Shown here in pieces: positions 8,077 through 15,339 of a stretch of 16,300 nucleotides of DNA. The stretch spans positions 1 through 16,300 of the forward strand of contig DTSC01000079.1 of NCBI GenBank assembly GCA_012965625.1, in the 5' to 3' direction. The notes beneath the pieces were generated by a model. That model had not been told where the DNA came from. It searched no databases and was given only the letters and a program-made list of their open reading frames with translations. A program made the position numbers and the translations under genes. The DNA comes from Flavobacteriales bacterium. GTDB lineage: Bacteria; Bacteroidota; Bacteroidia; NORP154. Within the stretch, counting starts at the first letter, position 1; every line of letters starts with the position of its first letter.

Positions 8077-8084
8077 CAAAAGTA
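8077..8084 (-). promoter_or_regulatory. Candidate Bacteroidota -7 box for the Lrp/AsnC gene
   Basis: On the minus strand TACTTTTG matches the Bacteroidota TAnnTTTG consensus exactly. It would place the transcription start near 8070, about 45 bases before the ATG at 8024. No convincing TTTG -33 element is seen at the expected distance. Its position in a true intergenic gap supports it; such short matches also occur by chance in AT-rich DNA. Confidence 0.45.
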
Positions 8085-8169
8085 TGCAATTTTTGAAAAC
8101 AGAAAATTATATTTTTTTAAAAAGAACCTTCAAATACCTGAGATGATTATCATATAATCCCTGGATGCA

Positions 8170-9303
8170 TCAATTTAAAAATAGATCTGATGCAATACGG
8201 TCAGCAAATAATTTTCCGGAATTTGTTAAGATGTAATTTTTATCTGTAATAGATATCGAATTGTCTATATGTTTTTGGACCTGTTTTAAGAAGTGTTTTT
8301 CGATCGATTTGCCAAAATTTTCCATAAGGTAAAAAAGGTCTACTCCCCACATGGTTCGCAATGAAGTTAAAATATATTCATTGTATTTGTTTTCCAATGA
8401 AAGTATTTCAATCTCAAAATCAGGTGTGTTTTTTGCAATTTGGTCAATATATCTGTGGTTGTTGGCAACATTCCACTGCCTGGTATTACCATTATATGAA
8501 TGTGCAGATGGGCCTAAACCCAAATAATTTTTGCTTTTCCAATAGTTTGAGTTGTGTCTTGAAATGAATCCTTTTAAAGCAAAGTTGGAAATTTCATAAT
8601 GTATGAACTTGTTGTTATTCAAGCTTTCTACAAGCATTTCGAAATGAGCGGCCACCTTAGTCTCATCAATAGGCTTTACCGTGCCATTTCTAATGAATGT
8701 ATGCAGTGCGGTTTTTTTTTCAACAGTAAGCGCATAAGCTGAAATATGAGGCACACCGTAATCAATTAGCCTGTATAAGTTCTGCTCCCAGTTTTTGTCC
8801 GTTAAGGTAGGGGTTCCATATATTAGGTCAGCATTAATATTGTGATAACCAGAATTTAGACAATTCTCTATGGCTCTAAGTGCTTGTTCATTGCAATGGC
8901 TTCTATTCATGAACTTAAGGTCTTCATTATCAAATGATTGGATTCCGATGCTTATTCTATTAACACTAGTTGATCTCAGATCCGTTAAAAAACCCAGATC
9001 TTTTGATGCGATGTCATCAGGATTAACCTCTAGCGTAATTTCCAGATCTCCTCCTAACCTGAAGTTGCCAGATATGGTTTTTATAATCTTGTCTATTTCT
9101 TGGACTCTTAATAATGATGGCGTGCCTCCTCCAAAGTAAATGGTTTGGACTTCCTCGTTTTGCAAATAGTCCCTTCTAAGTGTAATTTCCTTTAGAAGTG
9201 CTTCAACAAAATCTTTCTTCCGTGAATTGTTTGTGGAGAAATGAAAATTGCAGTAATGGCATGCCTGCTTGCAAAATGGTATATGGACATAAATTCCGGC
9301 CAT
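8170..9303 (-). CDS. hemW: HemW-type radical SAM protein (heme chaperone, formerly HemN-like)
   Basis: The 377-aa cytoplasmic protein begins MAGIYVHIPF with the radical-SAM cluster motif C11-x3-C15-x2-C18, followed by N-F. HemN (true coproporphyrinogen III dehydrogenase) has CxxxCxxCxC, so the missing fourth Cys and the length point to HemW. GGGTPS (58-63) is the SAM-binding glycine motif. The IGIQSFD segment and HNSNYW with GLGPSAHSY are further family signatures. Known HemW proteins bind heme and act as heme chaperones, without demonstrated CPO activity. It is the last gene of the minus-strand run, 23 nt after the histidine kinase gene. Many genomes label it coproporphyrinogen III oxidase, which is probably wrong here. 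Confidence 0.93.
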   Translation of the reverse strand: MAGIYVHIPFCKQACHYCNFHFSTNNSRKKDFVEALLKEITLRRDYLQNEEVQTIYFGGGTPSLLRVQEIDKIIKTISGNFRLGGDLEITLEVNPDDIASKDLGFLTDLRSTSVNRISIGIQSFDNEDLKFMNRSHCNEQALRAIENCLNSGYHNINADLIYGTPTLTDKNWEQNLYRLIDYGVPHISAYALTVEKKTALHTFIRNGTVKPIDETKVAAHFEMLVESLNNNKFIHYEISNFALKGFISRHNSNYWKSKNYLGLGPSAHSYNGNTRQWNVANNHRYIDQIAKNTPDFEIEILSLENKYNEYILTSLRTMWGVDLFYLMENFGKSIEKHFLKQVQKHIDNSISITDKNYILTNSGKLFADRIASDLFLN

Positions 9304-9326
9304 GATAAAGGAGAATGATATAGAAA

Positions 9327-10475
9327 CTACTTATTCAAAACTATCCTAAAAGTAGTGCCTTTATTTAGATCAGATTTTTTGACAAAAATCTTTCCGCCAT
9401 GATAATTTTCAATAATTCTTTTACATAAAGACAGCCCAAGGCCCCAACCCCTTTTTTTAGTAGTAAAACCAGGTTGAAAAACTCTTTTATACATTGACTT
9501 CTGAAGTCCTTTTCCAGTATCTTTAATGTCAATATAAACAAACTGGGTTTGATCTAATACATTTACGTAAATATCCCCCTCTCCATTCATCGCATCCACA
9601 GCATTGTTACAAATGTTTTCAATTACCCATTCAAAAAGAGATTTGTTTAGGGGCACCTGGACATCTGTAGTTTCTGAAAAATCTAAAGAAAAGGCTACCT
9701 TTTTCGAAACCCTTGACTGCATATATCCAATAGACTCAGTTAATATATTGTTGATCTGCCCATTTTCAAGTTTTGGAATAGACCCAATTTTAGAAAACCT
9801 TTCAGTTATGGTTTCAAGCCTGGTTATGTCCTTTTCAAACTCAGCCAATGTTTTGGCATCAACAGATTTTGATTTAAGTACCTCCAGCCAAGCTATAATA
9901 GAAGACAATGGTGTTCCAAGTTGATGTGCTGTTTCTTTTGCCAGGCCCATCCATACCTGGTTTTGCTCTGCCCTTCTTGAGGAGCTAAAGGCAAAGTAGG
10001 AAACCATTATAAACAGGCTAATAACGCCCAGTTGTATATAAGGGAAATATTTTAGCTGGGTAAGCAACGTGGAATTTTTAAAGTAGATATATTGGTAATA
10101 GTCACCACCAATGGTTACTTCAATAGAGTCGTTTTGCTTCCTCATTATTTCAAGCTGCCTGCTTAAAAAAGCTGGATCTTGTGCTTTAACAGAATCTAAA
10201 TTAACATGGGATAAAACAGTATTATCCTTATCAGCAAGAATTACGGGAACTGTCTTGTTATCTATAATAACCTTCAAGGCAATTGAAAGATCACCACTGC
10301 CTTCTGAATTTGCTAGTTGTCTGGTAGCTTCTGCCCAAAGCTCTACTTTCTTTCTTTCTTCTGCCTGTAGCCTGTTTACCAAGGAATTGGTATACCATAA
10401 AGAAGATAATCCAATGATAACAGCAATGGCCAACAAAGTGATTTTCCAATACTGTTTTTTAGAATAAATATTCAC
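9327..10475 (-). CDS. Membrane sensor histidine kinase, orphan
   Basis: The 382-aa protein has two membrane helices (about 13-33 and 145-165) flanking a periplasmic sensor region of about 110 residues with no recognised fold. The HisKA H-box is ETAHQLGTPLSS, with H184 as the phosphorylation site; no obvious HAMP separates it from the second helix. The ATPase domain shows the N-box ENICNNAVDAM (286-296), G1 box DTGKG (319-323), the F-box FQPGFTTK (333-340) and G2 box GWGLGLSL (343-350), so all catalytic motifs are intact. Family knowledge: it autophosphorylates and passes phosphate to a response regulator. None is encoded in this window, so its partner is unknown. It lies 56 nt after the AsmA-like gene and 23 nt before hemW. 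The AHQLGTPLSS form of the H-box is, as I recall, common in a Bacteroidota subgroup. Confidence 0.93.
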   Translation of the reverse strand: MNIYSKKQYWKITLLAIAVIIGLSSLWYTNSLVNRLQAEERKKVELWAEATRQLANSEGSGDLSIALKVIIDNKTVPVILADKDNTVLSHVNLDSVKAQDPAFLSRQLEIMRKQNDSIEVTIGGDYYQYIYFKNSTLLTQLKYFPYIQLGVISLFIMVSYFAFSSSRRAEQNQVWMGLAKETAHQLGTPLSSIIAWLEVLKSKSVDAKTLAEFEKDITRLETITERFSKIGSIPKLENGQINNILTESIGYMQSRVSKKVAFSLDFSETTDVQVPLNKSLFEWVIENICNNAVDAMNGEGDIYVNVLDQTQFVYIDIKDTGKGLQKSMYKRVFQPGFTTKKRGWGLGLSLCKRIIENYHGGKIFVKKSDLNKGTTFRIVLNK

Positions 10476-10531
10476 GTTGTAATCTTTATTTTTTTAATGA
10501 AATGATTTTAAAGCAAATAACAGATGAGAAG

Positions 10532-13135
10532 TCAAAAATCATCGTCATCGTCATCTTCCTGAATTTGGGCATCTTCGTCCCATTCAATAATAAAATAATC
10601 ATCTCCAAATTTCTCTTTTTTCTTCTTATTCTTCTCCTTTTTCTTTTCCGTAATTGTTGTGTCCTTTTTGAACCATCCAAATTCCTCGTTCAAAATTTGC
10701 TTTAGGGTTTGTTTTTCTTCTTTGAAATCAGCGCCGATCTTTTGCAAGTAACCCTTTTTGTCATATTTTATAATTGGGTTATCTACAGTTCCAGTCATTG
10801 TTAGAAACAGCCACATTCCAAGACCGTCATCCTCAATGACTCCGAATTCTGTATTCTCTTTTTTTGCTTTCCTCGATTTTTTACCCAGCAATTCTGGAAG
10901 GTAAATTTTAAATTTATAATTAATATCTTGATCAAAAGAATGAATACCAGTTGTTGTGATATTAAGCGCCGATGAAAGAACCTCCATCTTGGGGATGTGA
11001 ATGTTTCTGTTCTTTATCGTTATCTGGTTAGATAAGTTAGAAAAACGAACTTTCTTTAGCTCTGCTAATTCAATATGATCTGACAATTCCATAAGTGGCT
11101 CAAAATTAATCAATTCCCCCTTTTTGATAGTAATATCAGCGTTGGTATAAATTCTTTCTTCAATAGGGGTGAGATCTCGGTTCCACATGGATGCAAACTG
11201 AATGCTTGCATTTGTTTTCCCCTTAATGTTTTGGTCAGTAAGGTAATGTTGGCCGAAATTTTCAAACTGATAGAACATCTTTGTTATGTTTACTTCTTCC
11301 ACCTCTGCATCACATGAAACCAATAGAATTTTATTTGTAGCGTCTATTACGCCTTTGGCTTTTACAAAACCGTCCATTGAACGAAAAGAGAAATTTTGCG
11401 CGATTAGTTTCTCATTCTTTAGTTTAAGCAATCCTTTGATCTCTTTTGCTACAAACTTCCTAAATACCAGAGAAGAAATGTCCAAATTTAAATTAAAATC
11501 GATGTTTCCAGGCAGACGTAATTCATAAATTGTATCTGTTTTGTTAGAAGATGAATGGTCTTGTAAAAATTCATTCAAATCGATTTTTTCTGAATTAATC
11601 TTTGCAGAGACAAGCAAATGCTGTTTTCTTGACATGCAAAATGGAACTACATTTTTAAAATATCCATCAATAACCAAGCGGCTTGATTCAACTTCCACCA
11701 CTAAATTTTCTGCAAAGACATCATTGTTGTTTAAGATCAATTCGCCATTATTTATCTTTATTGGCAGAGAGCCTTCATTTATTTGAACAGCTACCTTTTG
11801 TAGCGTAAGAATTCCAGAAATTTCCAAGGTCTTGAGAAGATAGGCGTTTTTGTCCACAAATGCCTTTATTGGGCCTTTCACTCTACCTTCAATTTCGATT
11901 TCGCCACTTAGTTTTAATAGTGAGTCTAACCCTGGGAAATGGGCGCTTTTTAGATTCTTCAAATTCAAACTGCCACTTAATTCCAGATCAATCATAGGAT
12001 CTGTGAAATTCCAAATTCTAAAGGTTCCATTCAAAATGTCAGATCCTATCCTGGCTCGAAAGGTTTTTGAGTTAAATTCATGTGCATTCTTGCCCTGGCC
12101 GGATTGATACTTATAATATCCTGCCATATTAATTTCAGATAGTTCAAAATTAATTGAATCTACTATTATCTTCACACCAGAAGTTTGATAGTTTAATTGA
12201 ACGCTTGGTGTACTGCCTTTCCCAATTAACCCAGCAATCTCAACTTCCAAATCAGATTTTCCAGAGATCGTATAAGGTTCCAATGAGTTTTGATTGGGCA
12301 AAAGACTCAATAATGAGGGGATCATAAGCCGTTCTCCGTATAGAATGATGTCTAGATCATATTTATCCTCATCAGCTTTGTTTTTATTAAACGAGCCGGA
12401 AACATCAAAATCGATATTACCCGTTTTAATAGAGCCCCTGGTAATTTCATAATATGAGCTGTCCATTGAGAGCTCCAGGTCTCCGATAATATTTTGGTTC
12501 TTTAAGTAAGCACTATTCTCAATATTAATCTGTTTAACGAGGAGGTCATAGCTTAAGTTTATGTCTGTATGCTTGTTTAAAAACTTCCCATCAGCTATCA
12601 ATTTACCTATCTGGAAATCAAGCATTTGTTTTGCTCTGGGATCATGGTAATTTAAATTTATATCAGTCAAAACGATCTTTTCCAAATCAATTGAAAAGCT
12701 TTTTTCATTTTGAGTGCTTTCTTTTTCTTGTTCTTTCCAAATGTAATAATTCCCATTGCCAGACTTGTCATATTTGATGTTAATCAATCCCTTTTCCAGG
12801 TCAAGTCGCACAATTGAGTATTTGTTATTGAAGATATCCATTATGTGAAACTGCAGATATGTTTTTTCTGCTTTGAATAATGTATCAATAGAATGATTCT
12901 CTCCAACAGCCTTACACCATACATTAGAAAACTCCAATGATGCTAAGGGAAATTTTTTTAATACAGAAAAGGTAATATCAGAAACACCAATTTCAGCTTT
13001 GAGGTGGTTGTTCAATTCCTCAACCAGGTAGTTTTTTACTTGGTCCTGATAGAGATATGCTATTACCAGTCCTGCAGCAATCGCAAATGTTATAGTCAGT
13101 ATAAATATCAGGGAAATGCGCTTGACTGTCTTCAT
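10532..13135 (-). CDS. AsmA-like envelope protein
   Basis: The 867-aa protein has one N-terminal membrane helix (about 8-30, ISLIFILTITFAIAAGLVIA) followed by the AsmA-type start of the periplasmic part: VKNYLVEELNNHL, VSDITFSVLKKFP and ASLEFSNV. The body is long and beta-rich with repeated amphipathic strands, and the end has GLGMWLFLTMTGTVDNPIIKYD, a stretch seen near the C-terminus of Bacteroidota AsmA-like proteins. AsmA-like proteins belong to the repeating-beta-groove superfamily, several of which are implicated in lipid transport or outer-membrane homeostasis; a precise role here is inference. The C-terminus has a Lys/Glu-rich tract (about 826-842) and ends in six Asp and Phe. It lies 39 nt after the pseudouridine synthase gene, within the probable operon. 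Confidence 0.88.
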   Translation of the reverse strand: MKTVKRISLIFILTITFAIAAGLVIAYLYQDQVKNYLVEELNNHLKAEIGVSDITFSVLKKFPLASLEFSNVWCKAVGENHSIDTLFKAEKTYLQFHIMDIFNNKYSIVRLDLEKGLINIKYDKSGNGNYYIWKEQEKESTQNEKSFSIDLEKIVLTDINLNYHDPRAKQMLDFQIGKLIADGKFLNKHTDINLSYDLLVKQINIENSAYLKNQNIIGDLELSMDSSYYEITRGSIKTGNIDFDVSGSFNKNKADEDKYDLDIILYGERLMIPSLLSLLPNQNSLEPYTISGKSDLEVEIAGLIGKGSTPSVQLNYQTSGVKIIVDSINFELSEINMAGYYKYQSGQGKNAHEFNSKTFRARIGSDILNGTFRIWNFTDPMIDLELSGSLNLKNLKSAHFPGLDSLLKLSGEIEIEGRVKGPIKAFVDKNAYLLKTLEISGILTLQKVAVQINEGSLPIKINNGELILNNNDVFAENLVVEVESSRLVIDGYFKNVVPFCMSRKQHLLVSAKINSEKIDLNEFLQDHSSSNKTDTIYELRLPGNIDFNLNLDISSLVFRKFVAKEIKGLLKLKNEKLIAQNFSFRSMDGFVKAKGVIDATNKILLVSCDAEVEEVNITKMFYQFENFGQHYLTDQNIKGKTNASIQFASMWNRDLTPIEERIYTNADITIKKGELINFEPLMELSDHIELAELKKVRFSNLSNQITIKNRNIHIPKMEVLSSALNITTTGIHSFDQDINYKFKIYLPELLGKKSRKAKKENTEFGVIEDDGLGMWLFLTMTGTVDNPIIKYDKKGYLQKIGADFKEEKQTLKQILNEEFGWFKKDTTITEKKKEKNKKKKEKFGDDYFIIEWDEDAQIQEDDDDDDF

Positions 13136-13174
13136 ATTTAGGTCAAACGAATAAAAGATTGAATGAATTGCATT

Positions 13175-13969
13175 TTATTTACCTGAAAGCATTTTTAACA
13201 TTCCAATTTCTTTTAGGCCAAGAAATCGCCACCTGCCTCTTGGAATATCTTTTTTGGTAAGACCAGCATAGCAAATTCTGTCAAGTTTCACTACCTTGAA
13301 ATTGAGCTTTTCAAAGATTCTTCTGATAATTCTGTTTTTTCCAGAATGCAATTCTATCCCTATGTGTTTCTTGTTCTTTCCATCTCCAATATACTCTACA
13401 ACATCTACCTCTGCTTTTCCGTCTTCCAGGATTAACCCTTTACGGATCTCATTAAGCTCTTTTGGGCTTATACCCTTGTCAATTAGGACATGATAAATTT
13501 TCCGAATATTATATTTAGGGTGTGTTAATTTTTTAGTCATTTCCCCATCATTTGTAAACAAAAGTAAGCCCGTTGTGTTTCTGTCAAGACGGCCTACCGG
13601 ATAAATGCGCTCTTTACATGCGCCTCCAACAAGGCCCATAACAGTTTTTCTGCCATGAGTGTCCTCCATGGTAGTTATATGATCCTTTGGCTTGTTTAGT
13701 AAGACAAAAACTTTTTTCTCTCCAGTTAAAACTTTGTTATTGTGTTTTACAGAATCTTCTGGTCCCACTTTTATCCCCATTTCAGTTACCACTTTGCCAT
13801 TTACCTTAATCATTCCAGAAATGATTAACTTGTCTGCATCTCTTCTAGAGCAAAGACCAGAATTAGCGATATACTTATTTAGTCGTACAAGGCCATCATT
13901 AAAATCTGGCTTGGTACTCCCCTTTCTTTTTTCTTTTGTCCAGCTATCTGTTTTCTTTCTCTTTTTCAT
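13175..13969 (-). CDS. RluB/RsuA-family 23S rRNA pseudouridine synthase
   Basis: After a basic N-terminal tail (1-22, many K/R), an S4 RNA-binding domain spans about 28-75 (RLNKYIANSGLCSRRDADKLI, then G-I-K-VNGKVV). The catalytic domain has the RsuA/RluB/E/F motif VGRLDRNTTGLLLFTNDG (125-142), in which D129 is the nucleophilic aspartate, then Y159 in RKIYHV and the KNRIIRR motif (211-217). It isomerises uridine to pseudouridine in rRNA; the S4 domain favours RluB- or RluF-like action on 23S rRNA, but the exact target cannot be assigned. The start ATG directly abuts the stop of the YraN-family gene (TAA|ATG), suggesting coupled translation. No transmembrane or signal sequence is present, so it is cytoplasmic. 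Confidence 0.93.
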   Translation of the reverse strand: MKKRKKTDSWTKEKRKGSTKPDFNDGLVRLNKYIANSGLCSRRDADKLIISGMIKVNGKVVTEMGIKVGPEDSVKHNNKVLTGEKKVFVLLNKPKDHITTMEDTHGRKTVMGLVGGACKERIYPVGRLDRNTTGLLLFTNDGEMTKKLTHPKYNIRKIYHVLIDKGISPKELNEIRKGLILEDGKAEVDVVEYIGDGKNKKHIGIELHSGKNRIIRRIFEKLNFKVVKLDRICYAGLTKKDIPRGRWRFLGLKEIGMLKMLSGK

Positions 13970-14341
13970 TTATCTGTTTGTAACCAATGGGGAAAAAGCA
14001 TCCTCATGGTGAATAATCTCATGACCAATATTTTTTATTGTAATGCCAACAACATCAAATCGTGTTTCTGAATTTGAATTTCGCTCTTCAATAAAGGCAT
14101 TTGCAGCTTTGATTAATAGCTTTTGTTTAGCCACTGTAACAAATTCTTCTGGATTGCCATACCTTTGATTTGTTCGGGTTTTTACTTCTACAATTACCAA
14201 TATATCACTAATTGTGGCAATGACATCAATTTCTGCTTTTGAAAAACGCCAATTTGTCTCAAGAATTTCATATCCTTTCTCTTTAAGCATCTTAATAGCA
14301 ATTTTTTCGCCCCGAATACCAAGTGAATTATGTTCTGCCAT
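13970..14341 (-). CDS. YraN family (UPF0102) endonuclease-like protein
   Basis: The 123-aa protein has the normal family length. GIRGEKIAIKMLKEKGYEIL (8-27) opens it. It continues with NWRFSKAEIDVIA (30-42) and VIVEVKTR (49-56), giving the restriction-endonuclease-fold signature E37-x-D39 ... E52-x-K54. FDVVGI (95-100) is the later conserved strand. The family is predicted to be a Holliday-junction-resolvase-like nuclease, but its cellular role is not established. It sits 12 nt after the LD-carboxypeptidase gene and abuts the rRNA pseudouridine synthase gene. Pairing of this family with unrelated housekeeping genes is common, so the neighbours say little about its job. Confidence 0.93.
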   Translation of the reverse strand: MAEHNSLGIRGEKIAIKMLKEKGYEILETNWRFSKAEIDVIATISDILVIVEVKTRTNQRYGNPEEFVTVAKQKLLIKAANAFIEERNSNSETRFDVVGITIKNIGHEIIHHEDAFSPLVTNR

Positions 14342-14353
14342 TTTCTATTGAGG

Positions 14354-15292
14354 CTAGCTTATAAATTGTAATTGCACCTTTTTATTTTCAACCATTACTT
14401 TTGCTTCACTCCCTATAATTAATGGCATATTAGCTTCTACATGGCCTGCAGGAAAATCAAAACATACCGGATAGTTAAATCCTTCCACAGCTTCAAAAAT
14501 AATTTCACAGGCATTCTTTCCAAAGTGGATGTTATTGTCATTCATTTCAGTCATTCCTCCAACGATTAGTCCTGCAAGATTCCTTAGCATACCAGCTCTT
14601 TTGAGGTTCATCATCATCCTGTCAATATGATACAGATATTCGTCAACATCTTCAATAAATAAGATCTTTCCATCTGTTTGAATATTGGAATTTGTTCCTG
14701 TCATACTATACAAAAGAGACAAGTTCCCGCCAACAAAGACTCCTTGACAGCTTCCCCCCCTGTTAAATTTTGATGGGGGAATTTGATATCCAATGGGTTC
14801 TCCAAACAGGGCTTTTCTCAAGCCCTCCACTCCTTTATTATCCTTGGCAAAGTTAATCGCCATGATTCCATGAATCGATTTTACATTAATGTTTGTATGG
14901 ATATGGGAATGTAATGCCGTGACATCACTATACCCAATCAACCATTTTGGATTTTCTATAAAGTTTGAAAAATCCAGGTTGTCTACGATCTTTATCGTTC
15001 CGTAGCCTCCCCGGGCGCACAATATTGCTTTAATATTAGGATCGTCAAGCATGTTTTGAAGATCCTTCGCTCTTTGAGCATCAGTTCCTGAAAATTGATT
15101 GTCAGCCTGGAATAAATGCATCCCTTTAATTACCCGCAAGCCCCAGCTTTCCAAAATGTATTCACAGGGATTGATCTCCTTCTCGGAGATTCTTCTTGCC
15201 GTTGAGATGATCCCTATAGAATCCCCTTCCTTTAAAAAACTAGGTGTGATCAATTTAATTTTGCTTTTTTTATACCTTTGCAAAGGTAGCAT
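14354..15292 (-). CDS. Muramoyltetrapeptide (LD-)carboxypeptidase, peptidase family S66
   Basis: The S66 catalytic residues are visible (numbering from TTG 15298): Ser124 in IGYSDVTAL, Glu216 in LFIEDVDEYLYHIDRM, and His286 in FPAGHVEANMPL. GGYGT (97-101) and an FLKEGDSIGIISTA opening also fit. Family role: cytoplasmic removal of the terminal D-Ala from the murein tetrapeptide during peptidoglycan recycling; no signal peptide is present, in agreement. The start is uncertain. ATG at 15292 is given, but an in-frame TTG at 15298 and another TTG at 15253 exist. Homologues usually begin at about ITPSFLKEGD, and a candidate promoter lies at 15281-15288, so the TTG at 15253 may be the real start. 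It heads the probable six-gene minus-strand operon and is divergent from metG. Confidence 0.93.
   Translation of the reverse strand: MLPLQRYKKSKIKLITPSFLKEGDSIGIISTARRISEKEINPCEYILESWGLRVIKGMHLFQADNQFSGTDAQRAKDLQNMLDDPNIKAILCARGGYGTIKIVDNLDFSNFIENPKWLIGYSDVTALHSHIHTNINVKSIHGIMAINFAKDNKGVEGLRKALFGEPIGYQIPPSKFNRGGSCQGVFVGGNLSLLYSMTGTNSNIQTDGKILFIEDVDEYLYHIDRMMMNLKRAGMLRNLAGLIVGGMTEMNDNNIHFGKNACEIIFEAVEGFNYPVCFDFPAGHVEANMPLIIGSEAKVMVENKKVQLQFIS
15273..15280 (+). promoter_or_regulatory. Candidate -7 box of the metG promoter
   Basis: TACCTTTG fits the Bacteroidota TAnnTTTG consensus and is followed by C, as is common at these promoters. Transcription would start near 15286-15288, giving a leader of about 52 bases to the metG ATG at 15340. 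No TTTG or TTG -33 element is seen at the expected spacing. The box lies inside the longer reading of the divergent LD-carboxypeptidase gene and forms half of a perfect palindrome. Confidence 0.55.
15281..15288 (-). promoter_or_regulatory. Candidate -7 box for the LD-carboxypeptidase operon
   Basis: Read on the minus strand this is again TACCTTTG, the mirror image of the box at 15273-15280; the two abut to make TACCTTTGCAAAGGTA. A start near 15273-15276 would give a leader of about 20 bases to the TTG at 15253 and would exclude the ATG at 15292. No -33 element is evident. The element may equally be a by-product of the palindrome. Confidence 0.4.
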
Positions 15293-15339
15293 TTTCAATC
15301 GCGAATTAGCAGACTCACCAATGGGTGCTCCATAGAAAA

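Noticed and set aside
8145..8159. Small inverted repeat GATTAT/CAT/ATAATC after hemW, considered as terminator
   Set aside because: Only six AT base pairs and no T-run directly after it on the minus strand; too weak to call.
9604..10467. Plus-strand open frames opposite the histidine kinase gene
   Set aside because: Antisense shadows of conserved kinase motifs, with no family features.
13136..13174. Possible internal promoter before the AsmA-like gene
   Set aside because: Minus strand has TTCGTTTG, which lacks the TA of the consensus; the 39-base gap fits an operon.
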